NCBI RefSeq assembly: GCF_022344005.1 | Contig: NZ_CP092192.1 | Location: 62,001 to 126,000 of the forward strand | DNA length: 64,000 nt | Direction of reading: 5' to 3' | From: Deinococcus sp. KNUC1210 | Lineage (GTDB): Bacteria; Deinococcota; Deinococci; Deinococcales; Deinococcaceae | Made by a program: the position numbers and the translations under genes | In this document: piece by piece, positions 29,917 to 40,662 of the stretch | Layout of the letters: each line of letters starts with the position of its first letter | How positions within the stretch are numbered: position 1 is the first letter of the stretch | Notes under the pieces: generated by a model | Seen by the model: the letters and a program-made list of their open reading frames with translations, nothing else | Told to the model about the DNA's origin: nothing | Databases searched by the model: none

Positions 29917-31572
29917 GTGAATCTGGGACGTGGACTGATCTTCCTGACGGTGCTGGCCGGTCTGGTACTGGCGGGCGATGTCGGCTGGCAGCAGCTACGG
30001 CGGCAGGCGGAGAACGGCCCACACCTTCAGGCCGCCGCGCCTGCCGCCGCTGTGGTAACGCCCCCGGTACCGGTTCTGGAGCTGCCGTCAGTGCCGAATC
30101 TGGGGTCCAGCGAGTACCGCGAGCTGAATCCGCTGGCACTGCGGCAGGCCACACCGGTCTTCACATACCACGACATCATCCGCAGCCGCCAGCAGAAAGG
30201 CGCGGTGTGGTTCGACTGCACCGTTGCCGAATTTGAAGACCAGATGCGCTTCCTGTCGCAGCACGGCGCACATGTCGTCACGCTGGCGCAGCTTCAGACC
30301 CACCTGACACGCGGTACGCCGCTGCCGCCGCGTGCGGTGGTACTGACCTTCGACGACAGCTATCAGGGATTTTTCGATCTGGCGTATCCGGTGCTCAAAC
30401 GCTATGGCTACCCGGCAGCGGTCTTCGTACACACCGACTATGTGGGCGTACAGACGGGCGACCATCCCAAGATGTCGTGGGACGAATTGCAGCAACTCGA
30501 TCAGGAAGGACTGGTGACCATCGGAGCACATACCCGCTCCCACCCCGCCGATCTCGCGCTGCTGAGCGTGGCCCGGCAGGACGACGAGCTTCGCGGCTCG
30601 AAAGCCGTCCTGGAACAGCATCTGGGGCACGTCGTCAACTTCCAGACCTATGCCAACGGGAAGGGCGACACCACGACCTTCGAGCGGGCGCGGCTGGCAG
30701 GCTACACGCTGGGATTTCTGGAATTCTGGGGGCCGGTCGAGCAGTCACCCGGTATCATGCAGCTCAACCGCTACATTCATATTCAGATGCCGCGCGGCTG
30801 GAACGAGGCTTACGGGCCAGACGCATTGCCCACCTCCACTGCCCTGCCCCTGACGGCCGCAGCGGTGCAGCAACAGGCCGTGTCGGCAGGTGGCGTGCGG
30901 CTGTTGCTGGAACGGGGCGATCAGCTGGAAACGCGCCGGATCGCCGGGCGGCCCGAGCTGACGGCGCTGCTACAGGGGCGACAGCCGGGCGAGGCGTCTC
31001 CGTTGCTGCTCGACACTTCCACGCAGCTGGCGTCCAGCACGGTTTCTCCGCTGCTCACACCGCTCTCGGCCTTCACGCTGCCCACCGACCAACCGACTCT
31101 CGACGCCCTTCAGGGCCGCCCCCTGGTGCTGTGGAGCGGCTCCGGGCTGACCATTCTGCCCTTCGCCACTCCGCTGATGGGCAGTGAGGCGGCGCTCCGC
31201 AGCATCCTGCCCGGCATGAAGGGAGCCTTTCTGGGCGGTGTCTGGCTGGTGCACGGCGGTATGGCCCTGACGCCGACGGCTCTGAGCAATCATCCGTATG
31301 TCGGCCTTCAGACAGCGCGGCGGCGGACCTTTCTGGGAGTGGACGCCCAGGGAAAACTGGTGGTGGGCGTGTCACTGACACCCGTCTCGGTGCCCCGGCT
31401 GGCCGCTGCCGCCGCTACCCTGAGCCTGAAAGAAGCGGTGATGCTGGATTCCAGCTATCCGGCGGCGCTGGCGTGGGCCAATCTGGGCCGCAGCGCACGG
31501 GCTCCGCTGCTGCCTGCTGGCGAAGTTCCGGGGCTGGTGTTGCGGTTACAGGCCACGGCACAACAGCCCTGA
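29917..31572 (+). CDS. Polysaccharide deacetylase (NodB) family protein
   Basis: A 551-residue protein starting at GTG with a TAAACT -10-like box eight bases upstream (leaderless). One N-terminal membrane segment (LIFLTVLAGLVLAG) anchors it outside the cell. The NodB domain spans about residues 70-290: FTYHDI, VVLTFDDSYQGFF (metal Asp), HTRSHPAD (metal His residues). Such enzymes remove N- or O-acetyl groups from glycans, as in PgaB-type biofilm polysaccharide export. The C-terminal 250 residues are a second domain I do not recognise. It is convergent with the P450 gene. Confidence 0.83.
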   Translation: MNLGRGLIFLTVLAGLVLAGDVGWQQLRRQAENGPHLQAAAPAAAVVTPPVPVLELPSVPNLGSSEYRELNPLALRQATPVFTYHDIIRSRQQKGAVWFDCTVAEFEDQMRFLSQHGAHVVTLAQLQTHLTRGTPLPPRAVVLTFDDSYQGFFDLAYPVLKRYGYPAAVFVHTDYVGVQTGDHPKMSWDELQQLDQEGLVTIGAHTRSHPADLALLSVARQDDELRGSKAVLEQHLGHVVNFQTYANGKGDTTTFERARLAGYTLGFLEFWGPVEQSPGIMQLNRYIHIQMPRGWNEAYGPDALPTSTALPLTAAAVQQQAVSAGGVRLLLERGDQLETRRIAGRPELTALLQGRQPGEASPLLLDTSTQLASSTVSPLLTPLSAFTLPTDQPTLDALQGRPLVLWSGSGLTILPFATPLMGSEAALRSILPGMKGAFLGGVWLVHGGMALTPTALSNHPYVGLQTARRRTFLGVDAQGKLVVGVSLTPVSVPRLAAAAATLSLKEAVMLDSSYPAALAWANLGRSARAPLLPAGEVPGLVLRLQATAQQP

Positions 31573-31580
31573 CTTCAAAT

Positions 31581-32842
<1,262 letters not shown>

Positions 32843-33426
32843 GGTGTCAGCTTGACGCGTTCCGGTGAGAAACAGCAACAGGGCATCCGACTACAGCGCC
32901 CTTGCCATACCTGATGGACAGCTCCGAGACTTACGACAGGCAGTCAACAACAGGCCAAGCAGTTGAGCTCAATCACTCTGTTCAGCTCAGTCGTAGTTGC
33001 CTGAGAAAATCGCAGGTAGCCGAGAAGGGAGATTCTCACGCCTGTGGAATAGATGCGTTTGCCACCGAAGTGCAGATTCTTGGAGAGCCACTTCGAGATA
33101 TCAAGACTGAATCCCACAGATCTTGAAGGGGTGGGAAAGTGCGAAAGATACACAAATCCGTCAAATTATTAAAATTATGAAGATTTAATACAATATTAAT
33201 GTTGGGGAATTCACGCATTCCCCCCACTATGGGGTACGCCCTAGTTTGAAAGAACTCCATTATGTGGTGCACAGTCAACATCAAGATAACGAGAGTGTCC
33301 AGCTTAATCTTAAATCAATCTTCTCTTCGTCCCCTACGCTTCCAAATTTCAGAAAACTTACCTGCTTTATCAGAAAGCACATACAACGGTAGAGAAGGGT
33401 CAGTCAACAGTACGAGGTAAGCCGAT
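32843..33426. other. A/T-rich intergenic region before the pilin operon
   Basis: This 584-bp stretch has no supported gene. A/T content rises sharply from about 33140, with runs such as TTATTAAAATTATGAAG. A hairpin GGGGAA (33204-33209) / TTCCCC (33218-33223) is followed by a second G/C tract (CCCCCC ... GGGG). This is probably the leader and promoter region of the pilin genes and marks the left edge of the A/T-rich block. Confidence 0.4.
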
Positions 33427-33888
33427 ATGCAAACTCCATTTAGGGCAGGATCAGGATTCACACTGGTAGAAATGTTGGTTGTGCTTGCCATCGTTGGCAT
33501 TCTGATGGCAATGGGCATCCTGTCGCTCCAACGGCTTAGCAATCCTGCCAGCAACGCCGCTCGGCAGATTTCGACCACGCTGATGCAGGTGCGGACCAGT
33601 GCCGTGTCGAATACCCTGGCTTACCGGGTGAGTGTGGTCAGCAACGCGCTCGTGATCGAGTCTGCGCTGCACTGTAATGACACCACCGGCTGGACAACCC
33701 AGCGCAACACCACAGAGTTGCCGACAGGACTGACTCTTACGCCCAGTTCCACACCCTTTGCCTGCTTCAGCTCGCGTGGTCTGGCGCCTACCAGCGGCAA
33801 TGTGCTGCTCCGAGACAGCAAAAACCGCACCTTCCGCATTCAGGTCTTTGCTGGAGGCGCTATCAGGGTGATTGCCAATGCAAGCTGA
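33427..33888 (+). CDS. Type IV prepilin-like protein (GspH/FimT type)
   Basis: A 153-residue prepilin. The type III signal is GSG|FTLVEM, with cleavage after G10, Glu at +5 (E15) and a hydrophobic MLVVLAIVGILMAMGIL helix. The C-terminal domain has Cys at about 79 and 117 for a likely disulfide. It is the first of four overlapping or closely spaced minor-pilin genes. Such proteins prime pilus or pseudopilus assembly, used in Deinococcus-type bacteria for adhesion and DNA uptake. A GAGGTAAG site is near the start. Confidence 0.87.
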   Translation: MQTPFRAGSGFTLVEMLVVLAIVGILMAMGILSLQRLSNPASNAARQISTTLMQVRTSAVSNTLAYRVSVVSNALVIESALHCNDTTGWTTQRNTTELPTGLTLTPSSTPFACFSSRGLAPTSGNVLLRDSKNRTFRIQVFAGGAIRVIANAS

Positions 33889-34288
33889 CCGTCAGGCGGG
33901 CTTTACCCTGGTTGAACTTCTGGTATCGATTGCCATTCTCGCTGTCCTGATGTCCACACTCATCTCAGCTTTTCTATTCAATGCAGGCCTGAACACCAAA
34001 AGCGAGATGCGGAGCGCTGCTGTCCGGGTTGCAGTAAATATCGTAGAGAACTATCGCAATGACAATACCTATGATTCGCTTCCACTAAACGGAGCGACCC
34101 AGACAAGCAACGTGACAGAAAGTGGACGTACCTTCAGAGTCGTTACGACCTTTTGTCCACCAGATATGCCTTCTGAGATGGTATGTAGCAGCTCTGCTCG
34201 CTTTATACGCGTTGAGGTTTATAATGGCACGACAGAAATCTATCAGACAGACTCCTATTTCACTCAACTCGTCAAGCCGAATTCATAA
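33878..34288 (+). CDS. Type IV prepilin-like protein (PilV type)
   Basis: A 136-residue prepilin starting at ATG 33878, 11 bases inside the previous gene. The processing site is AG|FTLVELL with Glu at +5, then LVSIAILAVLMSTLISAF. The short globular part has a Cys pair (FCPPDMPSEMVC). It is translationally coupled with the upstream prepilin and followed after seven bases by the PilW-type gene. Confidence 0.85.
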   Translation: MQADRQAGFTLVELLVSIAILAVLMSTLISAFLFNAGLNTKSEMRSAAVRVAVNIVENYRNDNTYDSLPLNGATQTSNVTESGRTFRVVTTFCPPDMPSEMVCSSSARFIRVEVYNGTTEIYQTDSYFTQLVKPNS

Positions 34289-34295
34289 TACACAA

Positions 34296-35237
34296 ATGAA
34301 TAATCAAAAATCTTGCTTCGGATTTACATTAATAGAGCTTCTTGTTGCAATGGCACTGTCTCTGATTATTGTCGGTGTGGTTTTCACACTGTTTAGCAGT
34401 ACCAACAAGTTGAACGAAGCAGATACAGGTCGCGTCTACACCAATCAGAATCTTCGTACTTCCCTCGATCTGATCGCCAACGATCTGCGCCAGGCTGGCG
34501 AAGGGATTTCCGGTTCCTATCCAATTTCAGGCGTCGATTTCAATTCGACCAACAAAACTCTTACGATAAGACGCAATTTTTCTGCAAATGTGACAGTGGG
34601 TGGCGCGGATGTAATCGTTCCGAATTTACCAATTTGTCAGTCTCTCAGCAGTACCATCACTACCATTATTGTTGTCAGACCTACCAGCAGTACTACTATA
34701 TGTCCTTTCAATAGTGCAAGCGGCACTGTGCCCGATATTCTCAAACCCTGGATTGCGTATCTCAGTTCCAATAGCAGCAGCCCAGTTCCAGCGCTCCTCT
34801 ATAACACCAGCAGCAAACTGGCCACCCGTGTCAACGTCACGGCTGTTACACCGACACCTACGCCGCTCACAGGTAACAGCACTGTTACGGTGAGCGGGCA
34901 GTCAAATACTACCGCCAGTTTTGCTATGGGCAACAGCGTTCTGCTCCCGATTGATGAACGCGTGTACAGCGTGGATAGCAGCGGCATTCTGCAGTTGAGC
35001 GTGAATGGCGGCCCTCAACAGGCGATTGCCTACGGTATCCAGAATCTGAGCTTTGATGCCATAGGAGTTAACAGCAGTGGCGTCACGAACCATTACAGCA
35101 ATTTCATTATTACTGATCCCTGGTCCAATCTTCAGAGTATGACCGTGACGATTCAGGGGTCAGGCGGTACAGGAACTCAAGTTAATCGCACTTATGCTAC
35201 CACCATCTACCCACGCAACGTTATCCAGTCACAGTGA
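34296..35237 (+). CDS. PilW-type minor prepilin
   Basis: A 313-residue prepilin. I start at ATG 34296 because the processing motif CFG|FTLIELL follows at once (Glu at +5), then a long hydrophobic helix. Next come LRTSLDLIANDLRQAGEGI, the signature of PilW/GspJ-like minor pilins, and a Ser/Thr/Asn-rich beta domain. It would sit at the pilus tip complex with the PilV-type and PilX-type proteins. Base composition is noticeably A/T-richer than the flanking chromosome-like genes. Confidence 0.86.
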   Translation: MNNQKSCFGFTLIELLVAMALSLIIVGVVFTLFSSTNKLNEADTGRVYTNQNLRTSLDLIANDLRQAGEGISGSYPISGVDFNSTNKTLTIRRNFSANVTVGGADVIVPNLPICQSLSSTITTIIVVRPTSSTTICPFNSASGTVPDILKPWIAYLSSNSSSPVPALLYNTSSKLATRVNVTAVTPTPTPLTGNSTVTVSGQSNTTASFAMGNSVLLPIDERVYSVDSSGILQLSVNGGPQQAIAYGIQNLSFDAIGVNSSGVTNHYSNFIITDPWSNLQSMTVTIQGSGGTGTQVNRTYATTIYPRNVIQSQ

Positions 35238-35286
35238 GGAAATTAATGAATCGAGCGAAGTATATAATAAACTCAGGAGATTATCT

Positions 35287-37374
35287 ATGAAACGCCGTCA
35301 GACATCAGGTTATACCCTTGTTCTAGTGCTGAGTCTGATGGTTCTTCTCGGGCTGACACTGATTACCTATACCGTGCTGACACGCACTGAGATTGCCGGA
35401 AGTGCCAATAATGCCAATGCAACCGCCGGGTTCTATGCAGCTGAGGCTGCCATGAACGCCCGTGGCGAAGCACTCCGCAGCAAGTTTATCGGATACCAGA
35501 CACCCACTGGCACCTCTACAACTGACAACTGTACAACTACTCAGGGTTCGGGCGATTTTCAATGTAAGCAGATTACTTTGAATACGCATAACACGGTTTC
35601 GTACGTCAAACCGGGTAATAGTACCAATATTACGATCCCTGTCGGACAGACCTTTGCGGGCCTTTCAGCACAGGAAACTACTTACGACGCTTTCGGCGTG
35701 ACCAAGAATCCGGCAGGTAATCCTGAAGCGATCACACAACTTACATTTCACAGCCGTCTGGTACCACTTTTTCAATTCGCCGTCTTTTTCAATAAGGATC
35801 TGGAATTCAGCAATACAGCTACACTGAACTTGGCTGGCCCGGTGCATGCAAACGGCAATGTCTTTCTGGATTCAGGCAGCGGGGCAAGTCTGACAATTCA
35901 GGGACAGGTCACTTCCTCAGGTACTATCTATCGAGGACAGAAGGCGCTCAATGTTTGCCAGGGAACGGTTAACGTATATGATGCTACGAATACTTCACGT
36001 ACGATGGCCTGTTCTCCATCAGCAACATTGAGAAATGCCAATACTACGACGACTCTCTCTCCCTGGGGAGGAACCATAAAACAGGGTCTCACACCTCTAG
36101 TAGTCCCTTCTGTTTCAAGTCTACAGCCCGTAGCAGGCAGTCTGTATTGGGATCAGGCAGATCTGAGAGTGGTATTAAGACCAACAACTGTTGCACCTGG
36201 CTGGGCACCTGAAGTGCAGGACGCATCCGGCAACACTGATAGTGTACGAACGAATATTTTAAATACGTGCCGTAACTCATCTCCTAATACAGCAAAGGTG
36301 ACACTTAATTTTCAAGATAATAGAGAGAAACAGTATTGGGACTCCCTATCGCCTCCCGTAACGTCAAAGTCTCAAAAGATATTGCTAGATATTGATATGA
36401 GTCTTTTGCTCAATTGCATAAGAATAAATAGCGCAGCTATGAATATCCCTTCGCTAAATGATGGAACCGTCAATTCGACTCGCGGACTAGCTCTTTATTT
36501 TACAGTAAAAGATTATGCATCTCCTAGTACTTCTCAGGGAGGTACACCGACGTCTCCTCTTCCTAACAACTATGGTGTTCGTATCAGCAATGGTGCCAGC
36601 CTTCACGCATCATCTGGAAGTAGTCGAGCTGATTTGGGTGTAACCGTAGTGACTGATCAGGCGCTGTATGTGCAAGGCGACTATAATAACACTAACCAAG
36701 TGCCTGCTGCCCTTATGTCAGACACTATCAACGTGCTTTCTAATAATTGGAGCAAGAATCTTTCGTGCAAACAGCGGGACACTTCCGGAAATGGCATTAA
36801 CTCCTACTGGAATGGAACAAATTGGATAAGTAACCCCTCTTTTATAAGCAATCCTTCTACGATTCCCACATTGACCGGCGATCAGAGAAGTATCCTACCC
36901 ATGTCTTGTCGTTGGGCAGGAGCAACGACCATCAAAGCAGCGATCTTGGCTGGCACCACTACATCTGGAGGATTGGGTATAGCGGAAGGTGGCTTTGACA
37001 CTGGATCTTCTACTCAAAGCGGCGGCGTACACAATATGATGAGGTTTCATGAGGATTGGGGTGGCAACTCAAGTCCTGTTGTAGGCGCACAGCAATTTAC
37101 CTATCAGGGTTCTCTGGTAAGCTTGAATCAGCCGTTGCACTCTGTCGGCAACTTCGTCTTAGGCACCTACTCTGAAGGTTATTATAATAATGTTGTATAT
37201 CCTGTAGGTTACAACAACTATGTTACTTCTACGAGTACAAACCAGATTTATACGCCTCCTATTCGCGTCTGGTCGTTCGACACCTCCTTCCAGAACGCCG
37301 CCAACCTGCCGCCCCTCACACCGCGCTTCGTCTATCTGGTACAGGACAACTTCGTCCGCAAGTTCGAGCAGTAG
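35287..37374 (+). CDS. PilX/GspK-like minor pilin, large
   Basis: A 695-residue protein, start at ATG 35287 with AGGAG upstream. It begins SG|YTLVLVLSLMVLLGL, a prepilin-type leader without Glu at +5, as in GspK/PilX-type tip pilins, then FYAAEAAMNARGEAL, a PilX-N-like segment. The long C-terminal region is Ser/Thr/Asn-rich, probably beta-helical or adhesive, ending in a short Phe/Glu tail. Codon use is A/T-rich until about 37255 and then abruptly G/C-rich for the last 120 bases, so the gene appears to be a mosaic. Confidence 0.82.
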   Translation: MKRRQTSGYTLVLVLSLMVLLGLTLITYTVLTRTEIAGSANNANATAGFYAAEAAMNARGEALRSKFIGYQTPTGTSTTDNCTTTQGSGDFQCKQITLNTHNTVSYVKPGNSTNITIPVGQTFAGLSAQETTYDAFGVTKNPAGNPEAITQLTFHSRLVPLFQFAVFFNKDLEFSNTATLNLAGPVHANGNVFLDSGSGASLTIQGQVTSSGTIYRGQKALNVCQGTVNVYDATNTSRTMACSPSATLRNANTTTTLSPWGGTIKQGLTPLVVPSVSSLQPVAGSLYWDQADLRVVLRPTTVAPGWAPEVQDASGNTDSVRTNILNTCRNSSPNTAKVTLNFQDNREKQYWDSLSPPVTSKSQKILLDIDMSLLLNCIRINSAAMNIPSLNDGTVNSTRGLALYFTVKDYASPSTSQGGTPTSPLPNNYGVRISNGASLHASSGSSRADLGVTVVTDQALYVQGDYNNTNQVPAALMSDTINVLSNNWSKNLSCKQRDTSGNGINSYWNGTNWISNPSFISNPSTIPTLTGDQRSILPMSCRWAGATTIKAAILAGTTTSGGLGIAEGGFDTGSSTQSGGVHNMMRFHEDWGGNSSPVVGAQQFTYQGSLVSLNQPLHSVGNFVLGTYSEGYYNNVVYPVGYNNYVTSTSTNQIYTPPIRVWSFDTSFQNAANLPPLTPRFVYLVQDNFVRKFEQ

Positions 37375-37396
37375 CCCCGCTTTCCGCTTGCCTCCC

Positions 37397-37434
37397 ATGC
37401 CACTCTTCCACGTCCGGAAGGGTGGCATGTGCTT
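37397..37434 (+). terminator. Terminator of the pilin operon
   Basis: Arms ATGCCACTCTTCC (37397-37409) and GGAAGGGTGGCAT (37416-37428) pair over 13 positions with one G-U, with a six-base loop and a TTTT tract. Confidence 0.8.
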
Positions 37435-37573
37435 TTGCGCTGTCGTCCCACAGTCTGGGACAGCGCTGCCTCAAGACACCGGGACAAGGCCGGGCCTACA
37501 CTCGGCCCACTTGAGAACGAACCTGCCCTGACTCGGCGTGGGCTGGCTCGTCTTCGGCATCAGGAGGCACCCC

Positions 37574-38239
37574 ATGAATAGACGCACCATCAGAGTTGGC
37601 ATGCTCGGTACGCTCGCCCTGACCTCGTTCGCCCTTGCCGCCACCACGACCTACAACGTGGTCGTCAATGGGCAGGGCGCTGCCGATCAGGCCATCGTGG
37701 TCGGCGGGAAGACATATGTGCCGCTCTCTGCCGTGAAATTGCTGGGCGTGAACACCACGCTCACAGGCAATACCCTGACGCTGGGCAGCACCCCCGCCGG
37801 TGGAGCCAACCAGCGGGCCTCGCTGGAAGGTTGTCTGGGAACGCCGCTCTTCAACGGCGTGTGGCGTCTGAGTGTGAAGAGCGTCCGGCCCATCTCGCGC
37901 TACAACGGGCAGCAGCAGGGGTACGGTCTGACGCTGACGTGGAAGAACGGCACCGTCAAGACCATCGACGCGCTGAATACCGGAGTCAAGGCGTTTACGC
38001 TCGTACTGGCCGATGGCACCGTTCTGGATTCCGAGAATGTGCAGGACGTGCAGTTCAAACATCTGCCACAGGCCGCCGGAACCACGCTCGAACTCCCGTA
38101 CTACGCGCCGTCCGGGGTACGCGCCGCCGCTCCTTCAAAGCTGCTGGTCGAAATTCAGGCAGCAGGCGCGGCTCCGTCGGGAGTGGCCTACACCTCCCCC
38201 ACACCGAGTTTCCGCGTGCGGCTGGACTGTCAGAACTGA
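37574..38239 (+). CDS. Secreted copper-amine-oxidase-like domain protein
   Basis: A 221-residue exported protein; CAGGAGG sets the ATG at 37574. After a signal peptide (VGMLGTLALTSFALA, cut near residue 22) comes a domain like the Cu-amine-oxidase N-terminal fold used in many extracytoplasmic proteins: VVVNGQ, AIVVGGKTYVPLSAVKLLG, LTLGS. The remaining 130 residues, with a Cys pair (about residues 87 and 219), are not recognised. It is convergent with the GH15 gene. Confidence 0.7.
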   Translation: MNRRTIRVGMLGTLALTSFALAATTTYNVVVNGQGAADQAIVVGGKTYVPLSAVKLLGVNTTLTGNTLTLGSTPAGGANQRASLEGCLGTPLFNGVWRLSVKSVRPISRYNGQQQGYGLTLTWKNGTVKTIDALNTGVKAFTLVLADGTVLDSENVQDVQFKHLPQAAGTTLELPYYAPSGVRAAAPSKLLVEIQAAGAAPSGVAYTSPTPSFRVRLDCQN

Positions 38240-38258
38240 CCAGCGTTCCCGGAACCGC

Positions 38259-40553
38259 TCAGCGGGACTGATGCTCGATTGAGGCCGCTGGAGCCGTCTG
38301 CCCCAGCCGGATCTCATGGTCCTGCCCTTCCCAGCCTGACACGGTGTGGCGGGTGAAATTCATGGTGCGAAAGCCTTCCAACTCGCTGCTGCTGAACACC
38401 ACACCCCATAATCCGAACGGCAGCGCCAGCGCCTCACGGTCTTCTGGATGCTGCCAGCCGTCGAAGCCCAGGTGCAGCAGAAACGGTGCCTCGCCTTCGA
38501 TGATGAGCGTGCGGCCCGGATCGAGTTGCGCCACCGGAGCTGAGGGACGCCAGTGCCGGGCCTGAGCAGAGAAACCGCCGCCGTAGCGTTCCTCGACCAC
38601 CCGCAGCAGTTCGGCGGGCCGTCCGGTTTTGCGGGCGATCAGCAGCTTCAGAAACTCCGAATGTGCCCACAGCAGCGGCATGGCACTGCCCGACGGTCGC
38701 CCCGGAAACAGGCCGCGCTCTGGAATGGGCGCACTGTCCCAGACCTGTTCCGGCAACAGGCCGCCGGGGCTGGCGCAGCGGTGCATGGCGTTCAGAAACG
38801 GCAGCGGGTCGGCTCCGGCCTGAAGCGCCAGGTGGCCGCGCTCCCCGCTGAGCAGCGGCCACAGTCGCCCGGTGCCGTGTCCGTCGTAGGGCGAGCCGTC
38901 GTCGTGTTCGCCGTAGCCGTCGTTGTTGTAGCGGTGGTACAGGGGTCCGCCCGGCATCTCTACTTTCAGCAGATGATCGACCACCGCGTTGGTATCCAGA
39001 ATTCGCGGATCGTGCGCCGACCTGAGGCCCAGCCGTGTCAGGTACGAGTAATCCAGACTGACGAGCGCCGACGCCAGAATCGTCTCGCCCTGGCGGTTTT
39101 GCAGTTCGACCTGCCCCGTCAGATCGCCATCACGGTCGGGTGGAGCCAGCCGCACATAATAGCCGGTCACGCCGAGTTGCCGACTCAGGGGCGTACCGGT
39201 GACGTAGCACAGCCCTTCCAGCCGCTCGTTCCAGTCGTCAGCCAGATCGAGGGCGTAGCGCCGCTCGCTCTCTTCCAGCCAGCCCGCGCCCGCCACGAGC
39301 GCCGCAATCGCCACCGCCAGCGTGAAGGGATTGACGCCCCGGTTCTCTTCCCAGCGGTCCTGCGGGCTGGTTGGCCCGGTGCGTGCCACGAACGCCAGCG
39401 CCCGCCGCACCATCTGCCCGGTGCCGGTCAGTTCGATCTCACCTTCCTCGCGCAGCTTTGCCGCCAGCAGCACCGGAAAGGCCGTTTCGTCGAGCTGCAC
39501 GCCGTTCCAGAACACCTGTCCGTCGGGATAATAGTTCTGCGTCCAGTGCCCGTCCGGCTGCTGATTGGCTAAAAACCCGGCCAGCACACGGCGGGCATCC
39601 TCACGCTGATCGGCAGCCAGCAGCGCGAAGGCCGCCAGCGTGGCGTCGCGGGGCCACACCAGGTGGTAGCCGCCCAGGGTATCGGTGCTGTTGCCCCATG
39701 GCACGCTGAGGCTGGCGACCAGTGCGCCGGGATATGCCCGGTCCTCGTGAATCTTGAGCACCGTGGCGCTGAGAATCGCCTGATCGGTGAGGGCCTGGGT
39801 CGGGCCGCTCAGCTTCAGGGTGCTGCCCCAGGCTTCCCAGCTCGCCAGAAAGTCGCGCCGCGCCACGTCGTCGCCCTCCGCGATGCTGGAAAGCGCCAGC
39901 CCCCTGGCTCCCTGAACGCTCTCGGCAAAACCCAGCGCCAGAAGTCCTGCCTGCCCGGAAAGCTGCGCGGTCAGGGCCACATTGCCGTTTTCGGCCCGCC
40001 CGTACTGCCAGGTAAGCCGCCCATGCTGGTGCAGATCCTGCCAGCCGTCGGAGGTGCCGACGTAGCCCGCACTCGCCATCTCCAACGGCACGCTCGCCGT
40101 CAGCGCCAGCGCCCGGTTGCCGCGCCGCGCCAGCAGCACCTGACCATCCTCGGTCCAGCCCGCGTTCCCCTCGCCCGTGGCGGTCAGGTGGGGCGAGAGC
40201 AGCACCACGAGTCTGTACGGCCCCGCCAGCGCGAAACGGATCAGCAGCACGTCGCGCCGTGGGTCTGGCAGCACTTCCAGGGTCAGATCGTAGTCGTCGC
40301 CGTGGTGCAGCACGGTTGGCAGCGGCAGATACGGTTTTGGCGTCGAGATGTGATAGCGGGCCACCCGCTTGAGGTCGATCCAGTCGTGCCGCGCCTGCGC
40401 GTCGGCCCGCACCAGATAGAAGTTCAGATCGCGCACCTGCGGCTGCCCGGTCGAGGGCCAGTACACCTCGTTGAGAATGCCGTGACCGAGGGTGGCCCAG
40501 ACCCGCGACGCGCCGCCGAGCGCGGTGGTCACATAGTCTTTGTCGCTGCTCAT
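38259..40553 (-). CDS. Glycoside hydrolase family 15 (glucoamylase-like)
   Basis: A 764-residue protein without signal peptide. The N-terminal beta-sandwich domain (GHGILNEVYWP, TVLHHGDDYDL) precedes an (alpha/alpha)6 barrel with GGYHLVWPRDATLA, QPDGHWTQNYYPDG and QLDETAFP, all typical of bacterial glucoamylase/glucodextranase enzymes. It releases glucose from non-reducing ends of alpha-glucans. An intracellular location suggests glycogen or maltodextrin turnover. It lies downstream of cydB by about 110 bases on the same strand but is probably separate. Confidence 0.88.
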   Translation of the reverse strand: MSSDKDYVTTALGGASRVWATLGHGILNEVYWPSTGQPQVRDLNFYLVRADAQARHDWIDLKRVARYHISTPKPYLPLPTVLHHGDDYDLTLEVLPDPRRDVLLIRFALAGPYRLVVLLSPHLTATGEGNAGWTEDGQVLLARRGNRALALTASVPLEMASAGYVGTSDGWQDLHQHGRLTWQYGRAENGNVALTAQLSGQAGLLALGFAESVQGARGLALSSIAEGDDVARRDFLASWEAWGSTLKLSGPTQALTDQAILSATVLKIHEDRAYPGALVASLSVPWGNSTDTLGGYHLVWPRDATLAAFALLAADQREDARRVLAGFLANQQPDGHWTQNYYPDGQVFWNGVQLDETAFPVLLAAKLREEGEIELTGTGQMVRRALAFVARTGPTSPQDRWEENRGVNPFTLAVAIAALVAGAGWLEESERRYALDLADDWNERLEGLCYVTGTPLSRQLGVTGYYVRLAPPDRDGDLTGQVELQNRQGETILASALVSLDYSYLTRLGLRSAHDPRILDTNAVVDHLLKVEMPGGPLYHRYNNDGYGEHDDGSPYDGHGTGRLWPLLSGERGHLALQAGADPLPFLNAMHRCASPGGLLPEQVWDSAPIPERGLFPGRPSGSAMPLLWAHSEFLKLLIARKTGRPAELLRVVEERYGGGFSAQARHWRPSAPVAQLDPGRTLIIEGEAPFLLHLGFDGWQHPEDREALALPFGLWGVVFSSSELEGFRTMNFTRHTVSGWEGQDHEIRLGQTAPAASIEHQSR

Positions 40554-40662
40554 CCAGGTCGGGGCGATGCCGGGTGCGCCGGGGGCAGGGAAGTGGAATC
40601 GGTCATGGTCTGAGGTCTAGCACATGAAGATTGAAGGATCCGTCTGCTGAGCCTGTGTCGCT

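Noticed and set aside
32902..33126. 74-codon frame between the P450 and the pilins
   Set aside because: No start signal, no recognisable features, and composition like non-coding DNA.
33204..33240. Riboswitch before the pilin operon
   Set aside because: Only a 6-bp hairpin and a nearby G/C tract are seen; no known riboswitch core fits.
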